Assembly: GCF_001618955.1 (NCBI RefSeq)
Contig: NZ_LVYV01000045.1
Location: 1-64,000 of the forward strand
DNA from: Tardiphaga robiniae
GTDB taxonomy: Bacteria > Pseudomonadota > Alphaproteobacteria > Rhizobiales > Xanthobacteraceae
DNA length: 64,000 nt
Reading direction: 5' to 3'
The number at the start of each line of letters is the position of its first letter. Position 1 is the first letter of the stretch. Under the pieces are notes generated by a model that saw only the letters and a program-made list of their open reading frames with translations, was not told where the DNA came from and ran no database searches. The position numbers and the translations under genes were made by a program. Positions 35,956 through 44,633 of this stretch are shown here, one piece after another.

Positions 35956-36147
35956 TGCGCGACATCGACACCATCAACGATGCCACGGATGACGCTCGGG
36001 CCGTCTTACACAGCTACATATGGCCGGGGCCGCGGGACCCACAACTCGTCTTACAAACGCATGCTCGAAATACTTGACGATGAAGAAGTGGTCGCCGCAC
36101 AGCAGCGGCTGCGCAAGGGCTACGGACAACTTCGGCTCGTGAAGTAG
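35952..36147 (+). pseudogene. Small conserved gene with a one-base frameshift
   Basis: From ATG 35952 the frame reads MMRDIDTINDATDDARAVLH then SYIWPGPRDP before a premature stop. The next frame continues HNSSYKRMLEILDDEEVVAA then QQRLRKGYGQLRLVK and stops at 36147. The joined product has the pattern of a small Bradyrhizobium protein (DI.TI.DA...AR..L..Y..PGPRD and ILDDE.VV.A..RL..G.G.LRLVK). One extra base in GACCCAC, or two lost, explains the break. Confidence 0.6.
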
Positions 36148-36380
36148 TTTAGTACCGCAAGCCTCAACTCTTAGGCCGATCAGCCGAACCGATACTTCTC
36201 ACTACAAGCACCTCTCGCACCTCTTCCCTGCCGGCAGAGTATCCGAGGCAGAGGCCCACATATCCCCCTACCAGAAAACAAGCGAAGCAAGCCGTCAATG
36301 TTACCCACATCGCAGAGCCTCCCAGATTTCTCACAGGTTAGTACGTTGCGACACGCACACAAGTTTCGAAACCACCAATA

Positions 36381-36490
36381 AAGAGTCCCACAAGCGCTGG
36401 ACTGCAGAAGAGGATGCACAGCTGAAAGCCCCAGATAACGACGATAGCGAGCTGCAGCGCTTCCGGGTGGCGCCTTCTCGGGCTTCGTGA
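36381..36490 (+). pseudogene. Decayed copy of the small Myb/SANT-like gene at 31206
   Basis: The DNA here (GAGTCCCACAAGCGCTGGAC and on) is clearly related to the start of the gene at 31206. It has lost the ATG and one base. After the shift the frame reads HKRWTAEEDAQLKAPDNDDS and stops early, without the rest of the HTH. It is a degenerate paralogue. Confidence 0.6.
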
Positions 36491-36512
36491 ACTACTAGAC
36501 GGTGTCGCGTAC

Positions 36513-36547
36513 AAAAAAGCCGTCCGGCATGGTCGCCGGGCGGCTTT
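36513..36547 (-). terminator. Rho-independent terminator
   Basis: On the minus strand a GCCGCCCGG / CCGGACGGC stem with an eight-base loop is followed by TTTTTT. It lies about 90 bp after the stop of the damaged secreted-protein gene at 36639. Confidence 0.75.
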
Positions 36548-36638
36548 CTGATGCGGGTGCCGGCTCGATACGCCGTCCGGTTCCGCCGCAACTTTTAGGC
36601 TTGTTTGACATCGTTAACGATCTCGTTCGTGCTGTCGA

Positions 36639-36984
36639 TCAGCCCATCGGATTACTCCCAAATTGCCAATCGCCAACGTCAGTCGACGGGATGCCGAAAG
36701 AGGTGATTTCTTCGAAGCCGAAACAGCCGACTTGTGCCCGCCGCCTATTGGCTTTCTGGATCATTTCCTTCGGTGCTTTTTCTCGCGTCATCGTCACGCG
36801 GATCGACGTGACGCGCCGGCCGTCACTGGTTGACCATAGGTCGCGAGACGGCGTGGTCGTGCCGCAGATCGGTACCATGACGGTACCGATCTCTACACAA
36901 GCGGCTTTGCGGGCGCTGCTTCGCTTCAGCAGGGGCTAAAAGAAATGCGCACAGCAAAACGCACGCCGAGAACAGGCGGATCAT
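36639..36984 (-). pseudogene. Secreted protein gene with a frameshift after the signal peptide
   Basis: AAAGGAAATTCA and an ATG at 36984 open a good signal peptide (MIRLFSACVLLCAFLLAPAE). The body is one frame over: KAACVEIGTVMVPICGTTTP, SRDLWSTSDGRRVTSIRVTM, GCFGFEEITSFGIPSTDVGD. The signal-peptide frame runs on about 30 codons and stops. The body frame has stops upstream. One extra base (or two lost) near 36915 separates them. Without the fix the body could start only at an internal ATG (36878) with no export signal. Function unknown. Confidence 0.5.
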
Positions 36985-37237
36985 TGAATTTCCTTTGGTT
37001 GTGATGCAGAAATTGCGGGCTGAGGATTGATCTCAAATCGCCCTAGGCAAGCCCGGCGCTCATGGATTCGGTTGAGCGTCGGGCCGTTTCATTGCCGAGG
37101 CTTTGCGGGAACGAAATTCGTTATTGCCAATTTTTCCCACGGTCGGCAGTTTCTGTGTGTCTGCCTTCCGGCTCGGCGGCGTGCCTTTGCACCCAACTCG
37201 ACCGCCGCCGGGCCTCTCTAAATTTCAATCGCCGGGC

Positions 37238-37534
37238 TCATTCCGCACCGAGCTCAGTGAGGCGGCCCAGCGGTCGATTCCCATCCGCCGTCGGGCCGTT
37301 TTTATTGCGGCGATACAGATGCTGGCGCCGGGCTTCGAGGGCGTTGGTGAACTTGATTTGATGCTGGCGGTCCAGCGCCTCGGCATCGCCCTTCAAAGCA
37401 ATGGCAAGCTTATCCAGCACCTTCATGAAATCGACGAACTGGCTTGCTTCCACGACGCCGTAGCAATGTTGACCATTGGCGCCGACAGGATCGCCTGCTT
37501 CATAGCGAATGATTTGCCAGAGCTGGTCGCACAT
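37238..37534 (-). CDS. Hypothetical protein
   Basis: About 98 residues from ATG 37534 (MCDQLWQIIRYEAGDPVGAN, SQFVDFMKVLDKLAIALKGD, AEALDRQHQIKFTNALEARR). The minus strand reads more like a helical protein than the plus-strand alternative. The frame extends upstream to 37654. No family recognised. Confidence 0.4.
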   Translation of the reverse strand: MCDQLWQIIRYEAGDPVGANGQHCYGVVEASQFVDFMKVLDKLAIALKGDAEALDRQHQIKFTNALEARRQHLYRRNKNGPTADGNRPLGRLTELGAE

Positions 37535-37654
37535 CGTTTTCGTGTCCAGAAATTTAGGATTTACCCGGATCAACCGGGCGCGGTACGTCGTGCAGAATGA
37601 TGGGACTGAGTAAAATCGTAGCCGTCCTGCGCGGCCTATTGATCGCAACGGCAT

Positions 37655-38476
37655 TGCGCTAGCGCCCTACTTCTTGATGACCTGGCTCTTTCCGAGTGGC
37701 CAAACCGTGCTGAGCCCTTGGCGTTTCTAAATTAACCAATCTGAGCGTGGGAATAACGCGACCATGATTGGAACGTTTTTGCGAAATCAGCGTAGTCAGG
37801 GCGCTATGTCGCTACTGACCGATCCAACTTTCCAGATGTTGTTGCTGCTCGCTATCGCGGGCGGAGTGCCACTATAGCTCCGGCGTCGGGGCCATGTCTT
37901 GTGGCGGGAACTTCCGTCTGCCCCGCATGTTCCTGAACGGGAATTGGGGAAAGTTCCGATGTTTTTCGCCTGAAACAAATCAGATTTGGCTCGACTGCCT
38001 TATCGGCGTGGCCGTCATTGGCATAGTCGTCAGCTTCTTCGTTTATTAAGTGTCTCCGTCCCGGCCCTCACGGCCTGCCCCGTCGCGCCCCTCTTGCGGC
38101 CGATCGTCGGCACGGGACGTTGGCGGCCCAGCGGATCGCCTTGATTGCGCGGGACTTGGGGATCTTAGTGACGTTGACACTGTCGGACTAGTTTCCGCCG
38201 CGGCAGTAGTAATTCGCATCTTCGCCATCAAAGAGCATGACGTGGCCGGCACAGTGCGGCTGTAGACCATCACGGCGCCGGTCGTCGAAACCTTGAGGCG
38301 CTGGCCCCATTGTTCTTCGAGGACGGCGCTTCTCTCGTGGCGTGATGGCGCACAAAGCACTCCGGTCGGCCCCCACGTTTGCCTTTTCCACGAAGGGATC
38401 CGACAGGGGCCTAAACATCTGGACTTTCAGCGCGCCGCTTCCCTAAGCTATTTCATCCCAACCGGTTTGGAATCCG
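37655..38476. other. Gene-poor stretch
   Basis: About 820 bp with only marginal short frames. One at 37764-37877 (ending FQMLLLLAIAGGVPL) and one at 37927-38049 contain a hydrophobic helix. The rest shows no coding pattern, terminator or repeat that I can support. Confidence 0.4.
37927..38049 (+). CDS. Possible 40-residue single-helix membrane peptide
   Basis: From an ATG without a clear ribosome site the frame reads to QIWLDCLIGVAVIGIVVSFF and a TAA. The single membrane helix is convincing; the start is not. Confidence 0.3.
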   Translation: MFLNGNWGKFRCFSPETNQIWLDCLIGVAVIGIVVSFFVY

Positions 38477-38635
38477 ATGGAACAACATCCTTCGAGGATG
38501 GGGCTAGGCATTGCCCTAGGGGTGTGCCTTGGAGCTGTCCTCGGCATTGCCATCAGGAATGTGACCGCTGGCATCATTATCGGCATCGGCGTAGGGGCTG
38601 TGATTGCTGGTTACGCAGATCATCGATCCCGGTAG
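38477..38635 (+). CDS. 52-residue glycine-rich membrane protein
   Basis: The product (MGLGIALGVCLGAVLGIAIR, GIIIGIGVGAVIAGYADHRS) has two short glycine-zipper-like helices. This repetitive small-residue pattern is typical of many short membrane proteins. No family is assigned. Confidence 0.55.
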   Translation: MEQHPSRMGLGIALGVCLGAVLGIAIRNVTAGIIIGIGVGAVIAGYADHRSR

Positions 38636-38682
38636 GATCCGATCTCTAAGGAACATGGCGTGCTGGTCGCCGTTTTCCCATT

Positions 38683-39003
38683 ATGTCCGACGAAGACGAG
38701 CCCGTCACCGAGATCGCCGCTACGCCTGTCTTGGTCCCCGAAACCAATCGATTGTGGCGGTTAACACCTGCATTGGACCTGCTTGCGAAGAGCAGACAGA
38801 TTGCCATCGTCCCGGCCGAGACCGAGGATGTGGCTCGCGCCATTGCGACGACAGCAGATCCCATGGGACGGGATTGGCGTGATCCCCACGCCTTTGCAGC
38901 CGACAGCATCGAAACGTCCGAGCGGCATGTCATTGGCGACGTCATATTCCGATCCACCCCGGCGCCGGCCGCGGCCAAAGCAAAGCGCTCCAAGAGAGGC
39001 TGA
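38683..39003 (+). CDS. Hypothetical protein
   Basis: The 106-residue soluble product (ETNRLWRLTPALDLLAKSRQ, VPAETEDVARAIATTADPMG) ends in a basic Ala/Lys tail (APAAAKAKRSKRG). It ends 2 bp before the next gene, so the two form an operon. Function unknown. Confidence 0.6.
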   Translation: MSDEDEPVTEIAATPVLVPETNRLWRLTPALDLLAKSRQIAIVPAETEDVARAIATTADPMGRDWRDPHAFAADSIETSERHVIGDVIFRSTPAPAAAKAKRSKRG

Positions 39004-39005
39004 CA

Positions 39006-39263
39006 ATGCCCAAAATCAGAAAACCGACCATGAGCGACCCTCCCCTGAACATGCCGAAAAACGGCGATGTTGAAGCGCTCCTAGCGTTCGACGTCGGCGT
39101 CACGGCGCTCGCGGACTCTCCGCTCTTAGGAAGCTTCACGCTGATGACGCGCGATGGTCACTACGATTTCATGATCGACGAGCAGATGGCTAACGCGATC
39201 ATTCAGGAAGTCCGGACCTTTCTTCGAGGCGACAGCCCGCCGCTTCCCGAAGAAGACGAATAG
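39006..39263 (+). CDS. Hypothetical protein
   Basis: The 85-residue product (ALLAFDVGVTALADSPLLGS, FTLMTRDGHYDFMIDEQMAN, AIIQEVRTFLRGD) resembles a small beta-strand/helix fold with an acidic tail. It is cotranscribed with the preceding gene. Confidence 0.6.
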   Translation: MPKIRKPTMSDPPLNMPKNGDVEALLAFDVGVTALADSPLLGSFTLMTRDGHYDFMIDEQMANAIIQEVRTFLRGDSPPLPEEDE

Positions 39264-39328
39264 TCAGCTTGCCTTTGGTCCGTAGAGGTGTGAGCGATAC
39301 TTGGGTCGTGTTCTAAATTGGGGTGCAT

Positions 39329-40684
39329 ATGTCTCTGTATATAATCTACGCAGTATACGGACTCTATGGACTAATCATCACAGCAAACATCATCACAGAT
39401 CTCTTTAGGGCCATCGCATCTCTGTTTCGGCGCAAGCATACATTGCCCGTCGTCTTCTCCAATTGCGAATTAACCGATCCCGACCTGATAATCACCTTGG
39501 TGCACGGAACCTGGGCAAACGGCGCTCCGTGGACAACAGCCTCATCAGCACTTTGTCAAAAACTCATAGCAACGCTTGAAACCCAGAAAATATTGATTCT
39601 ACGACACACTTGGTCAGGGAAAAACTCATTCGGTGCTCGAAGGAAAGCTGCGCGCCACTTGTCACTGAAACTCACCGCGGCCCAGGACCAATATACCACT
39701 GCAAAACATATTTTGATCGGCCACAGCCACGGAGGTTCGATAATCCTCAATGCAGTGCAACAGCAGCATCTTCCGGTCATTGCAGGTGTCGCTTGTCTTG
39801 CTACGCCGGTACTGAATGCGAGATCGGTTCAACTTGATCCAGTTTCAAAGTTCGCGTCTTACGGCGTACCGGCGGTGCTTTTGACTTGGGCAAGCCTCGG
39901 CATATTAGCTGTTTTCGGAATCGACGTTGACAAACTAAGTGAGAACGCTAGCACAGCGCTTTTTCTGACGCTCTTTATCTGCGGATTGGGTATTGGATGG
40001 ATCGCCAGACTTTGGGCAATATCGCTGGACCTCTCCAATAACGATGTTGCGATTCCGAGTGACCGGGTAATTTTTGTTAGAGCCCCAGGCGATGAAGCCT
40101 CCGGCCTGATCAGTGCTACGCATCTTATCGCGTTCTTGATTGATCGAGTGACGACTACACCAATGCGAGCCATTCATAGAGCTCAGACGCAGATTCAAAG
40201 AGCGCGTGAGCTCGCTGCTCGACGCCCGATCATCTCGACGATAATCATCCTTGCATTGATAGCAGCTTTCGTGGCCCCATTTCTACAGAACTCCGCCAAA
40301 CCTTCGGACATTCAGGTTGTAGTTCAGATGTCCGCCCTTCTGTTGTTGGCGATATCTTTCGCAATTCTGATTGAGATCGGATGGCAGGCGAAGTTGGCAA
40401 CATTCACATTATCAGCCGTGTTGATGGCACCAACGTTCATTTTGCTAGCGGCGCTTGGCCTCGTGGCAGGCCCCGAAATGGCGATCGCTTCTCTTGTCTA
40501 TCGAATATCGTCCGAACCAACTCCACCGGGTAGATGGACGCTGTTGGACGTCAGCGATACCTTAGATAACCCCATCAACAACACACAGACAGTATTGCAA
40601 CACAGCTCAGTCTATCAAGCACCGGCTGCTATTAAAGCGATTTGCGACTGGACTTCGGACAGGATTTCTCATTCGTCATCCTAA
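39329..40684 (+). CDS. Membrane-associated lipase/esterase-like alpha/beta hydrolase
   Basis: The 451-residue protein has an N-terminal membrane helix (LYIIYAVYGLYGLIITANII). A hydrolase domain follows with the early motif IITLVHGTWANGAPWTTASS and the nucleophile elbow HILIGHSHGGSIILNAV (GHSHG, Ser around residue 135). At least four more hydrophobic helices follow (near 185-225 and 295-390). Such layouts occur in PGAP1-like or triacylglycerol-lipase-like membrane enzymes. The gene is markedly AT-richer than the core genes and uses codons such as ATA and AGA more often, suggesting transfer from elsewhere. The acid and His of the triad are not obvious. Confidence 0.65.
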   Translation: MSLYIIYAVYGLYGLIITANIITDLFRAIASLFRRKHTLPVVFSNCELTDPDLIITLVHGTWANGAPWTTASSALCQKLIATLETQKILILRHTWSGKNSFGARRKAARHLSLKLTAAQDQYTTAKHILIGHSHGGSIILNAVQQQHLPVIAGVACLATPVLNARSVQLDPVSKFASYGVPAVLLTWASLGILAVFGIDVDKLSENASTALFLTLFICGLGIGWIARLWAISLDLSNNDVAIPSDRVIFVRAPGDEASGLISATHLIAFLIDRVTTTPMRAIHRAQTQIQRARELAARRPIISTIIILALIAAFVAPFLQNSAKPSDIQVVVQMSALLLLAISFAILIEIGWQAKLATFTLSAVLMAPTFILLAALGLVAGPEMAIASLVYRISSEPTPPGRWTLLDVSDTLDNPINNTQTVLQHSSVYQAPAAIKAICDWTSDRISHSSS

Positions 40685-40909
40685 AGAGACATCACACTGC
40701 CAAACCCGGGAGCATGAGTTGTTATGCCTGGTTCTGACACCTCATCTCGGAGTCGCCGAGCGCATCGAGCACGATGATTGCACGTTTGATCACCACTTTA
40801 AGGGCGGCGAGAAACATGGCGACAGAGTGATCATTCATTTCTGAACCTTCGCGACCGGGAACGATCCGCCACAGCGGCTGTTTTCTGGAAAACTCGCCGG
40901 AGCCAATCG

Positions 40910-41149
40910 ATGAAAGTGATACTTTCTAAAAAGGAGCTGGAGCGCGAAGCCCTCGCGGAGATGAGAAAACGCCCAGGTTGCGAGACGCTGAAGGCAGTCG
41001 ACGTCCAATACAGTGACCTTCGAGCCGATACGAACTGGACTCTGTATGCCTTCACTGAAGGTCGAATTGATCCAGGTGCTTTGCATAGCGCGCTGGAAAT
41101 GACCGTAAACAAACTGCGCCATCAATATGAATTGCGCGCCCTGGAGTGA
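40910..41149 (+). CDS. Small protein, first of three tandem paralogues
   Basis: The 79-residue product (MKVILSKKELEREALAEMRK, WTLYAFTEGRIDPGALHSAL, VNKLRHQYELRALE) shares a layout with the two genes that follow. That layout is a short N-terminal helix with EL/EA, a central beta region with a Trp, and a closing helix ending L(R)xxYxL. No known family name is available to me. Confidence 0.6.
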   Translation: MKVILSKKELEREALAEMRKRPGCETLKAVDVQYSDLRADTNWTLYAFTEGRIDPGALHSALEMTVNKLRHQYELRALE

Positions 41150-41197
41150 TCCCTTACAGGAAGTCAGACACTCTCCTCTTGCTGACGTCTGATCTCC

Positions 41198-41416
41198 ATG
41201 CCGAAAAAGAAAGTGACCGCCGACGAGCTGATCTGGCTCTTTCACGAGAAGCTTGCTGGCACCAATATGAGCAAGGTCCGGATTGCGATTATTCCAATCG
41301 GGGACGGCAATTGGTCCGCGCTGACAAATGCCACCGAACGCCGGCACTACCCTAATCTTGCCATCACTGTGGCGCGCATCGAGAAGCAGTTGCGGAATCG
41401 CTACAGCTTGAAATAA
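41198..41416 (+). CDS. Small protein, second of three tandem paralogues
   Basis: The 72-residue product (VTADELIWLFHEKLAGTNMS, VRIAIIPIGDGNWSALTNAT, VARIEKQLRNRYSLK) aligns with the genes on either side through the EL helix, the G.W.A.TN core and the LRxxYxL end. Confidence 0.6.
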   Translation: MPKKKVTADELIWLFHEKLAGTNMSKVRIAIIPIGDGNWSALTNATERRHYPNLAITVARIEKQLRNRYSLK

Positions 41417-41497
41417 GACTGACTTCACGTCTGGCGACGCTAATACCGCCGGCTGCGGTCGTTTGCTGCTAAGGTTACTGCCAGAAGGCAGGGACCG

Positions 41498-41737
41498 ATG
41501 GCAAAGAAGCCGATTTCCAAAGCCGAACTGGCGAAGCTTATCCGCCATCGCATGGACGAACATTCCGAGTGCCCGCCGGGAATTTCCGTTGAGATACGGA
41601 AGGTCAAGACTTCCGAAGGTCCTGGCTGGAGCGCCGTTACTAATCCCGCCGACAGCATCACCCACGTCAAATGCGCTCGTATCGTTGGAGCTCTCACCCT
41701 GGAGCTTCGGCAGAAGTATGCCCTCTCCGACGACTGA
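41498..41737 (+). CDS. Small protein, third of three tandem paralogues
   Basis: The 79-residue product (ISKAELAKLIRHRMDEHSEC, EIRKVKTSEGPGWSAVTNPA, IVGALTLELRQKYALSDD) has the same core: AEL helix, GW.A.TN and LRQKYAL. Similarity to the second copy is visible by eye in the core and the tail. Confidence 0.65.
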   Translation: MAKKPISKAELAKLIRHRMDEHSECPPGISVEIRKVKTSEGPGWSAVTNPADSITHVKCARIVGALTLELRQKYALSDD

Positions 41738-41764
41738 TATGGTGTATTGAATGGCTTCATTTGA

Positions 41765-42049
41765 ATGAACGACCGCGAGAGCCTTATAAAGGCCCATTAC
41801 TGCAGATCGATTTTGAAGGTCGCCTCGATCAGTACCGCTCGGGAGGCGCGAGGACTGATGGAAGGTGTGACGACCGAGGAATCCACTGCGAACACGTCTG
41901 GTCCCATGGCAGAGGCCGAAGGAGCCGCTTTGACCGCGATCCGGGAGCTTGCCGGACATCAGCGTGATAGCACCTTGCCCCGGAGCTCCTTCGAGTGGAC
42001 GCGGGCCATGCAGGCCATCGAAATTTGGTTGAACGTTCACAATCCATAA
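41765..42049 (+). CDS. Hypothetical protein
   Basis: A 94-residue reading (LMEGVTTEESTANTSGPMAE, AEGAALTAIRELAGHQRDST, FEWTRAMQAIEIWLNVHNP). Composition is plausible, but there is no ribosome site or family to support it. Confidence 0.35.
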   Translation: MNDRESLIKAHYCRSILKVASISTAREARGLMEGVTTEESTANTSGPMAEAEGAALTAIRELAGHQRDSTLPRSSFEWTRAMQAIEIWLNVHNP

Positions 42050-42432
42050 GCAGCCGAACGTACTACGAGTATCAAAGATAGCATCTGGAAACGCGAACGC
42101 GCATAGCATCGCCCAACCGCGCATCGCTTTGATGCGCTGGCTCTCTTACGTGCCAGCGGACGTTGCGTGCCGTGGTGAGGTAAGATAAATTGAGCAAGCT
42201 GTTGTGAGTGCGCTCGATACGCGACCTTCGATAGTTCTACCCCGGACGCAGTTGGGTGCTGCGATGGCTAGAACCGATGGGACGCCCTATGCGCCTGCAC
42301 CTTGCCCCTCTTGTAGCTCAGTGCCCTAAATTCGCAGCCAGCGCCTCGGTGCCGACTTGAATTACGTTGATCGCGCCGCGAACCAAGCCGCACGAGCGCC
42401 TACCGCTCAATTCAATGCCGGGAGCAATTAAA
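42050..42432. other. Intergenic region
   Basis: About 380 bp without a gene, terminator or repeat I can support. It should hold the promoter for the gene at 42433. Confidence 0.35.
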
Positions 42433-42978
42433 ATGATTGATCCGAGTCCTCCCGCCGGCACTAGCTATCCGTCATTCGTGCAATGCGAACCGGCAGCAAA
42501 ACCATTTGAATTGCCCGTGGTCATTACGCATTGGAATCCTATTCGCTCTGGATCCGATGCAATTGATGCCGACCTGGGGCAACGCAACTTCGAGGCTGCA
42601 ATTCACTTTGCGCAGCGAACGATTGGTCCGTTCTTCCTCATGCGGATATTGAGCGATATTCGGAAATCAGATCGCCTCGGCGCAATGGAGCTTGCGTTCG
42701 TGGCAGCATTGGCACGGAGAGCAACGGCAGGCGGTCGGCCCCGGCTATCTGGTATTGATGAGATTGAAACCGCAGCAATTGAATTTGACGCCGATGCGGG
42801 GATCATTCGCGAAATCGAATTGGCGACGCACAAGCATTTGGAATTGGGCAACCGCGGAGCAGCCCCTTCAATGATCAATGACCTGCTATTCGACTGGATG
42901 CATGGACGCGAATGCTGGGCGACGTCCGTCATTGCCTACGTCATCTGCAGTGCTGGGCTCAAAGGTTCGTTCCATTAG
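42433..42978 (+). CDS. Hypothetical protein
   Basis: The 181-residue protein starts MIDPSPPAGTSYPSFVQCEP. A helical domain (ADLGQRNFEAAIHFAQRTIG, MRILSDIRKSDRLGAMELAF) follows, then an acidic stretch (SGIDEIETAAIEFDADAGII). A start 66 bp earlier is possible. It has no recognised motif. Base composition is intermediate, and it stands alone in the accessory block. Confidence 0.5.
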   Translation: MIDPSPPAGTSYPSFVQCEPAAKPFELPVVITHWNPIRSGSDAIDADLGQRNFEAAIHFAQRTIGPFFLMRILSDIRKSDRLGAMELAFVAALARRATAGGRPRLSGIDEIETAAIEFDADAGIIREIELATHKHLELGNRGAAPSMINDLLFDWMHGRECWATSVIAYVICSAGLKGSFH

Positions 42979-43064
42979 CGGTGCCACTTTGCCGTCCATC
43001 GCTTTTTATGGCGCAAACGCCGCAGGGACGGAAAGTGAGCGCCCGAGCTTTAGCGGAGCAATTA

Positions 43065-43868
43065 TCATTCGTCTTTATCGAACAGCATAGACCCCCAAGA
43101 CTTGAGTCCCGTCAGCCCGGGAATGCTCGCTGGATTGACCGAGGGAAGGCTGTCAGGGGGGTGGATTTTTATCGGCTTTAAGCCAACCGAGATACGGATC
43201 GTATCCGGCTCAAATTCGGGGACCGGCCGCCCCGCTTTCGCGGCTACGTCGCTCACCTTTATCTGCTCGGCGAGTGTCCCTGCGACCATGGAAAGCCGGT
43301 CACCAAGACTCGCTGCCCAATCAATTCTAATTCCATCGAGAAAGAACGATGGGGGCGACGGCGGGTTCTGTGACTTCTTCCAACCGGCCATACTCAGCAA
43401 TGCACGAATTTGGGCAGCCATTCGACGGGACTCAGCGTCTGGCGTAAAAAAGATTGCATACTGCGTACCTGCAAACGGCTTCAGATTCTCAGATGCTTGG
43501 GCCTGTTCGATCATTCGGGGCGCAATAGACTTTTCAAGCTCAAGATTCTTTTCGCGTAATCCTTCCAGCTTTAGTTCAGCTTCTTTCGTGCGGGCGTGCG
43601 CCTCTGCAATTTGCACGCTTGCCTTGACTATATCTGCCTGCGCTGTGCCCAACGCCGCCTTCGCCTTCTCGCCTTCTGCAGAGATTTCGACAATTCTCTC
43701 CGTGGAACGATCCCTAGCTTCGTCCCAGTGCCGCTCTTTGACGTCCGTCGTTTGCACGACAAAGAAGGTCGACACGATGCCCGTGAGAAGACTTAGAAGT
43801 AGCCCCCAATTTGCTATCGTACCAAGCGCTGTCGCAGTCGATAGAGACATGTCGGAAAAAAGCCACAT
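43065..43868 (-). CDS. Membrane-anchored coiled-coil protein, third gene of an accessory operon
   Basis: The 267-residue product starts at ATG 43868 after GAGGAAAAACG. A membrane helix (NWGLLLSLLTGIVSTFFVVQ) is followed by a long coiled coil (ERIVEISAEGEKAKAALGTA, AHARTKEAELKLEGLREKNL). Then comes an alpha/beta C-terminal domain (AGTQYAIFFTPDAESRRMAA, WKKSQNPPSPPSFFLDGIRI). The pattern of one membrane span, a rigid rod and a cytoplasmic or periplasmic head is seen in many bacterial sensor or scaffold proteins. Function unknown. It starts 13 bp after the stop of the gene before it. Confidence 0.6.
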   Translation of the reverse strand: MWLFSDMSLSTATALGTIANWGLLLSLLTGIVSTFFVVQTTDVKERHWDEARDRSTERIVEISAEGEKAKAALGTAQADIVKASVQIAEAHARTKEAELKLEGLREKNLELEKSIAPRMIEQAQASENLKPFAGTQYAIFFTPDAESRRMAAQIRALLSMAGWKKSQNPPSPPSFFLDGIRIDWAASLGDRLSMVAGTLAEQIKVSDVAAKAGRPVPEFEPDTIRISVGLKPIKIHPPDSLPSVNPASIPGLTGLKSWGSMLFDKDE

Positions 43869-43881
43869 ACGTTTTTCCTCG

Positions 43882-44625
43882 CTAGGTGGCTTCATTATGC
43901 CGCTCTGCCCAAGCAAAATCGATCTGGAGGGAGTGAGGGATGGAAGGTTGTTCGAAAAGAACTGCACTCTGCTTTATCGAACCGCAAAACCAAGTCTCGC
44001 GTTCTTTTTCGAAGGCATCGCGATAAGAGATACGTCCAAGCAAATAAAGGCGGTCAGTTGGCCCGGCATTGGCTATGTTCTGACCCTTCTCAGCCGCTCC
44101 CGGGACGAAGTCATTCGGACCGATAGATCGATTGAATTGGATAGCATTTTTCTGAAGCGTCGCGAGGTCGCCAGTCAGGGGCCAAGGGGCGACGCGAAAA
44201 TCGGTGTCGATTCGAACGTTGTATGCGGGCGTCTGCCCGGAGTTTTTGATTTTGAACCTTGCCATGCAGAGGATTGCTTTGTTCGTTCCCCGCTTGAAGT
44301 CGAAGTGAGCAGGCTCAACACTGATATAAGCTCGCAGCTGGCGTTCGGCAGTTCGATCCGCGCCCCTTACCAATCCAACCGTGGCCACCCACAGCATCCA
44401 TGTAACGATTCCGAGGAGCCACTCGCCAGGTTTGATACTGAGAAACGTGGTCTCTTGAGCGTGGTCGGAGGCCTCTTGGCCGCTTACGGCATTTTTGAAT
44501 TGATGCTGGGAATCAATCTTTGGAGCTTGGCTGTATGGGTAATGTGATGGCCAAAGAGACACTACAGCTATGACTAGGCCGGCTATGACGGCCCATAACA
44601 ATTCCCGCGGCGCGGTCCACTTCAC
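43882..44625 (-). CDS. Two-helix membrane protein with soluble C-terminal domain, second gene of an accessory operon
   Basis: The 247-residue product has helices at about 10-27 (LLWAVIAGLVIAVVSLW) and 68-90 (PGEWLLGIVTWMLWVATVGL). A beta-rich domain follows (LRAYISVEPAHFDFKRGTNK, RFKIKNSGQTPAYNVRIDTD). The segment resembles the hypothetical membrane proteins of Bradyrhizobium whose helix pair is followed by a RAYISVE..  and NSGQTPAYNV module. It starts 8 bp after the DUF6471-like gene and precedes the coiled-coil gene. Confidence 0.6.
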   Translation of the reverse strand: MKWTAPRELLWAVIAGLVIAVVSLWPSHYPYSQAPKIDSQHQFKNAVSGQEASDHAQETTFLSIKPGEWLLGIVTWMLWVATVGLVRGADRTAERQLRAYISVEPAHFDFKRGTNKAILCMARFKIKNSGQTPAYNVRIDTDFRVAPWPLTGDLATLQKNAIQFNRSIGPNDFVPGAAEKGQNIANAGPTDRLYLLGRISYRDAFEKERETWFCGSIKQSAVLFEQPSIPHSLQIDFAWAERHNEAT

Positions 44626-44633
44626 GTTGCCCC

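Larger units (their letters stand above)
36148..36638. other. Gene-poor stretch with a decayed HTH gene
   Basis: About 490 bp. The only items recognised are the decayed Myb-like gene (36381-36490) and a minus-strand terminator (36513-36547). Confidence 0.5.

Noticed and set aside
37080..37320. Two similar GTCGGGCCGTTT stretches about 210 bp apart
   Set aside because: Only about 12 bases are shared and they have no consistent structure around them; probably chance in GC-rich DNA.
37900..37930. GGAAC-N16-AGTT on the minus strand near 37.9 kb
   Set aside because: Resembles an EcfG promoter with one mismatch, but there is no credible gene downstream on that strand.
40835..42124. A 429-residue reading on the minus strand across the three tandem small genes
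   Set aside because: Its amino-acid make-up is not protein-like, it has no family motif and no ribosome site, and it lies antisense to three genes with consistent coding patterns. It is a stop-free shadow.
43102..44547. A 481-residue plus-strand reading opposite the accessory membrane operon
   Set aside because: The minus-strand genes show membrane helices, coiled coil and ribosome sites; this reading shows none of these.
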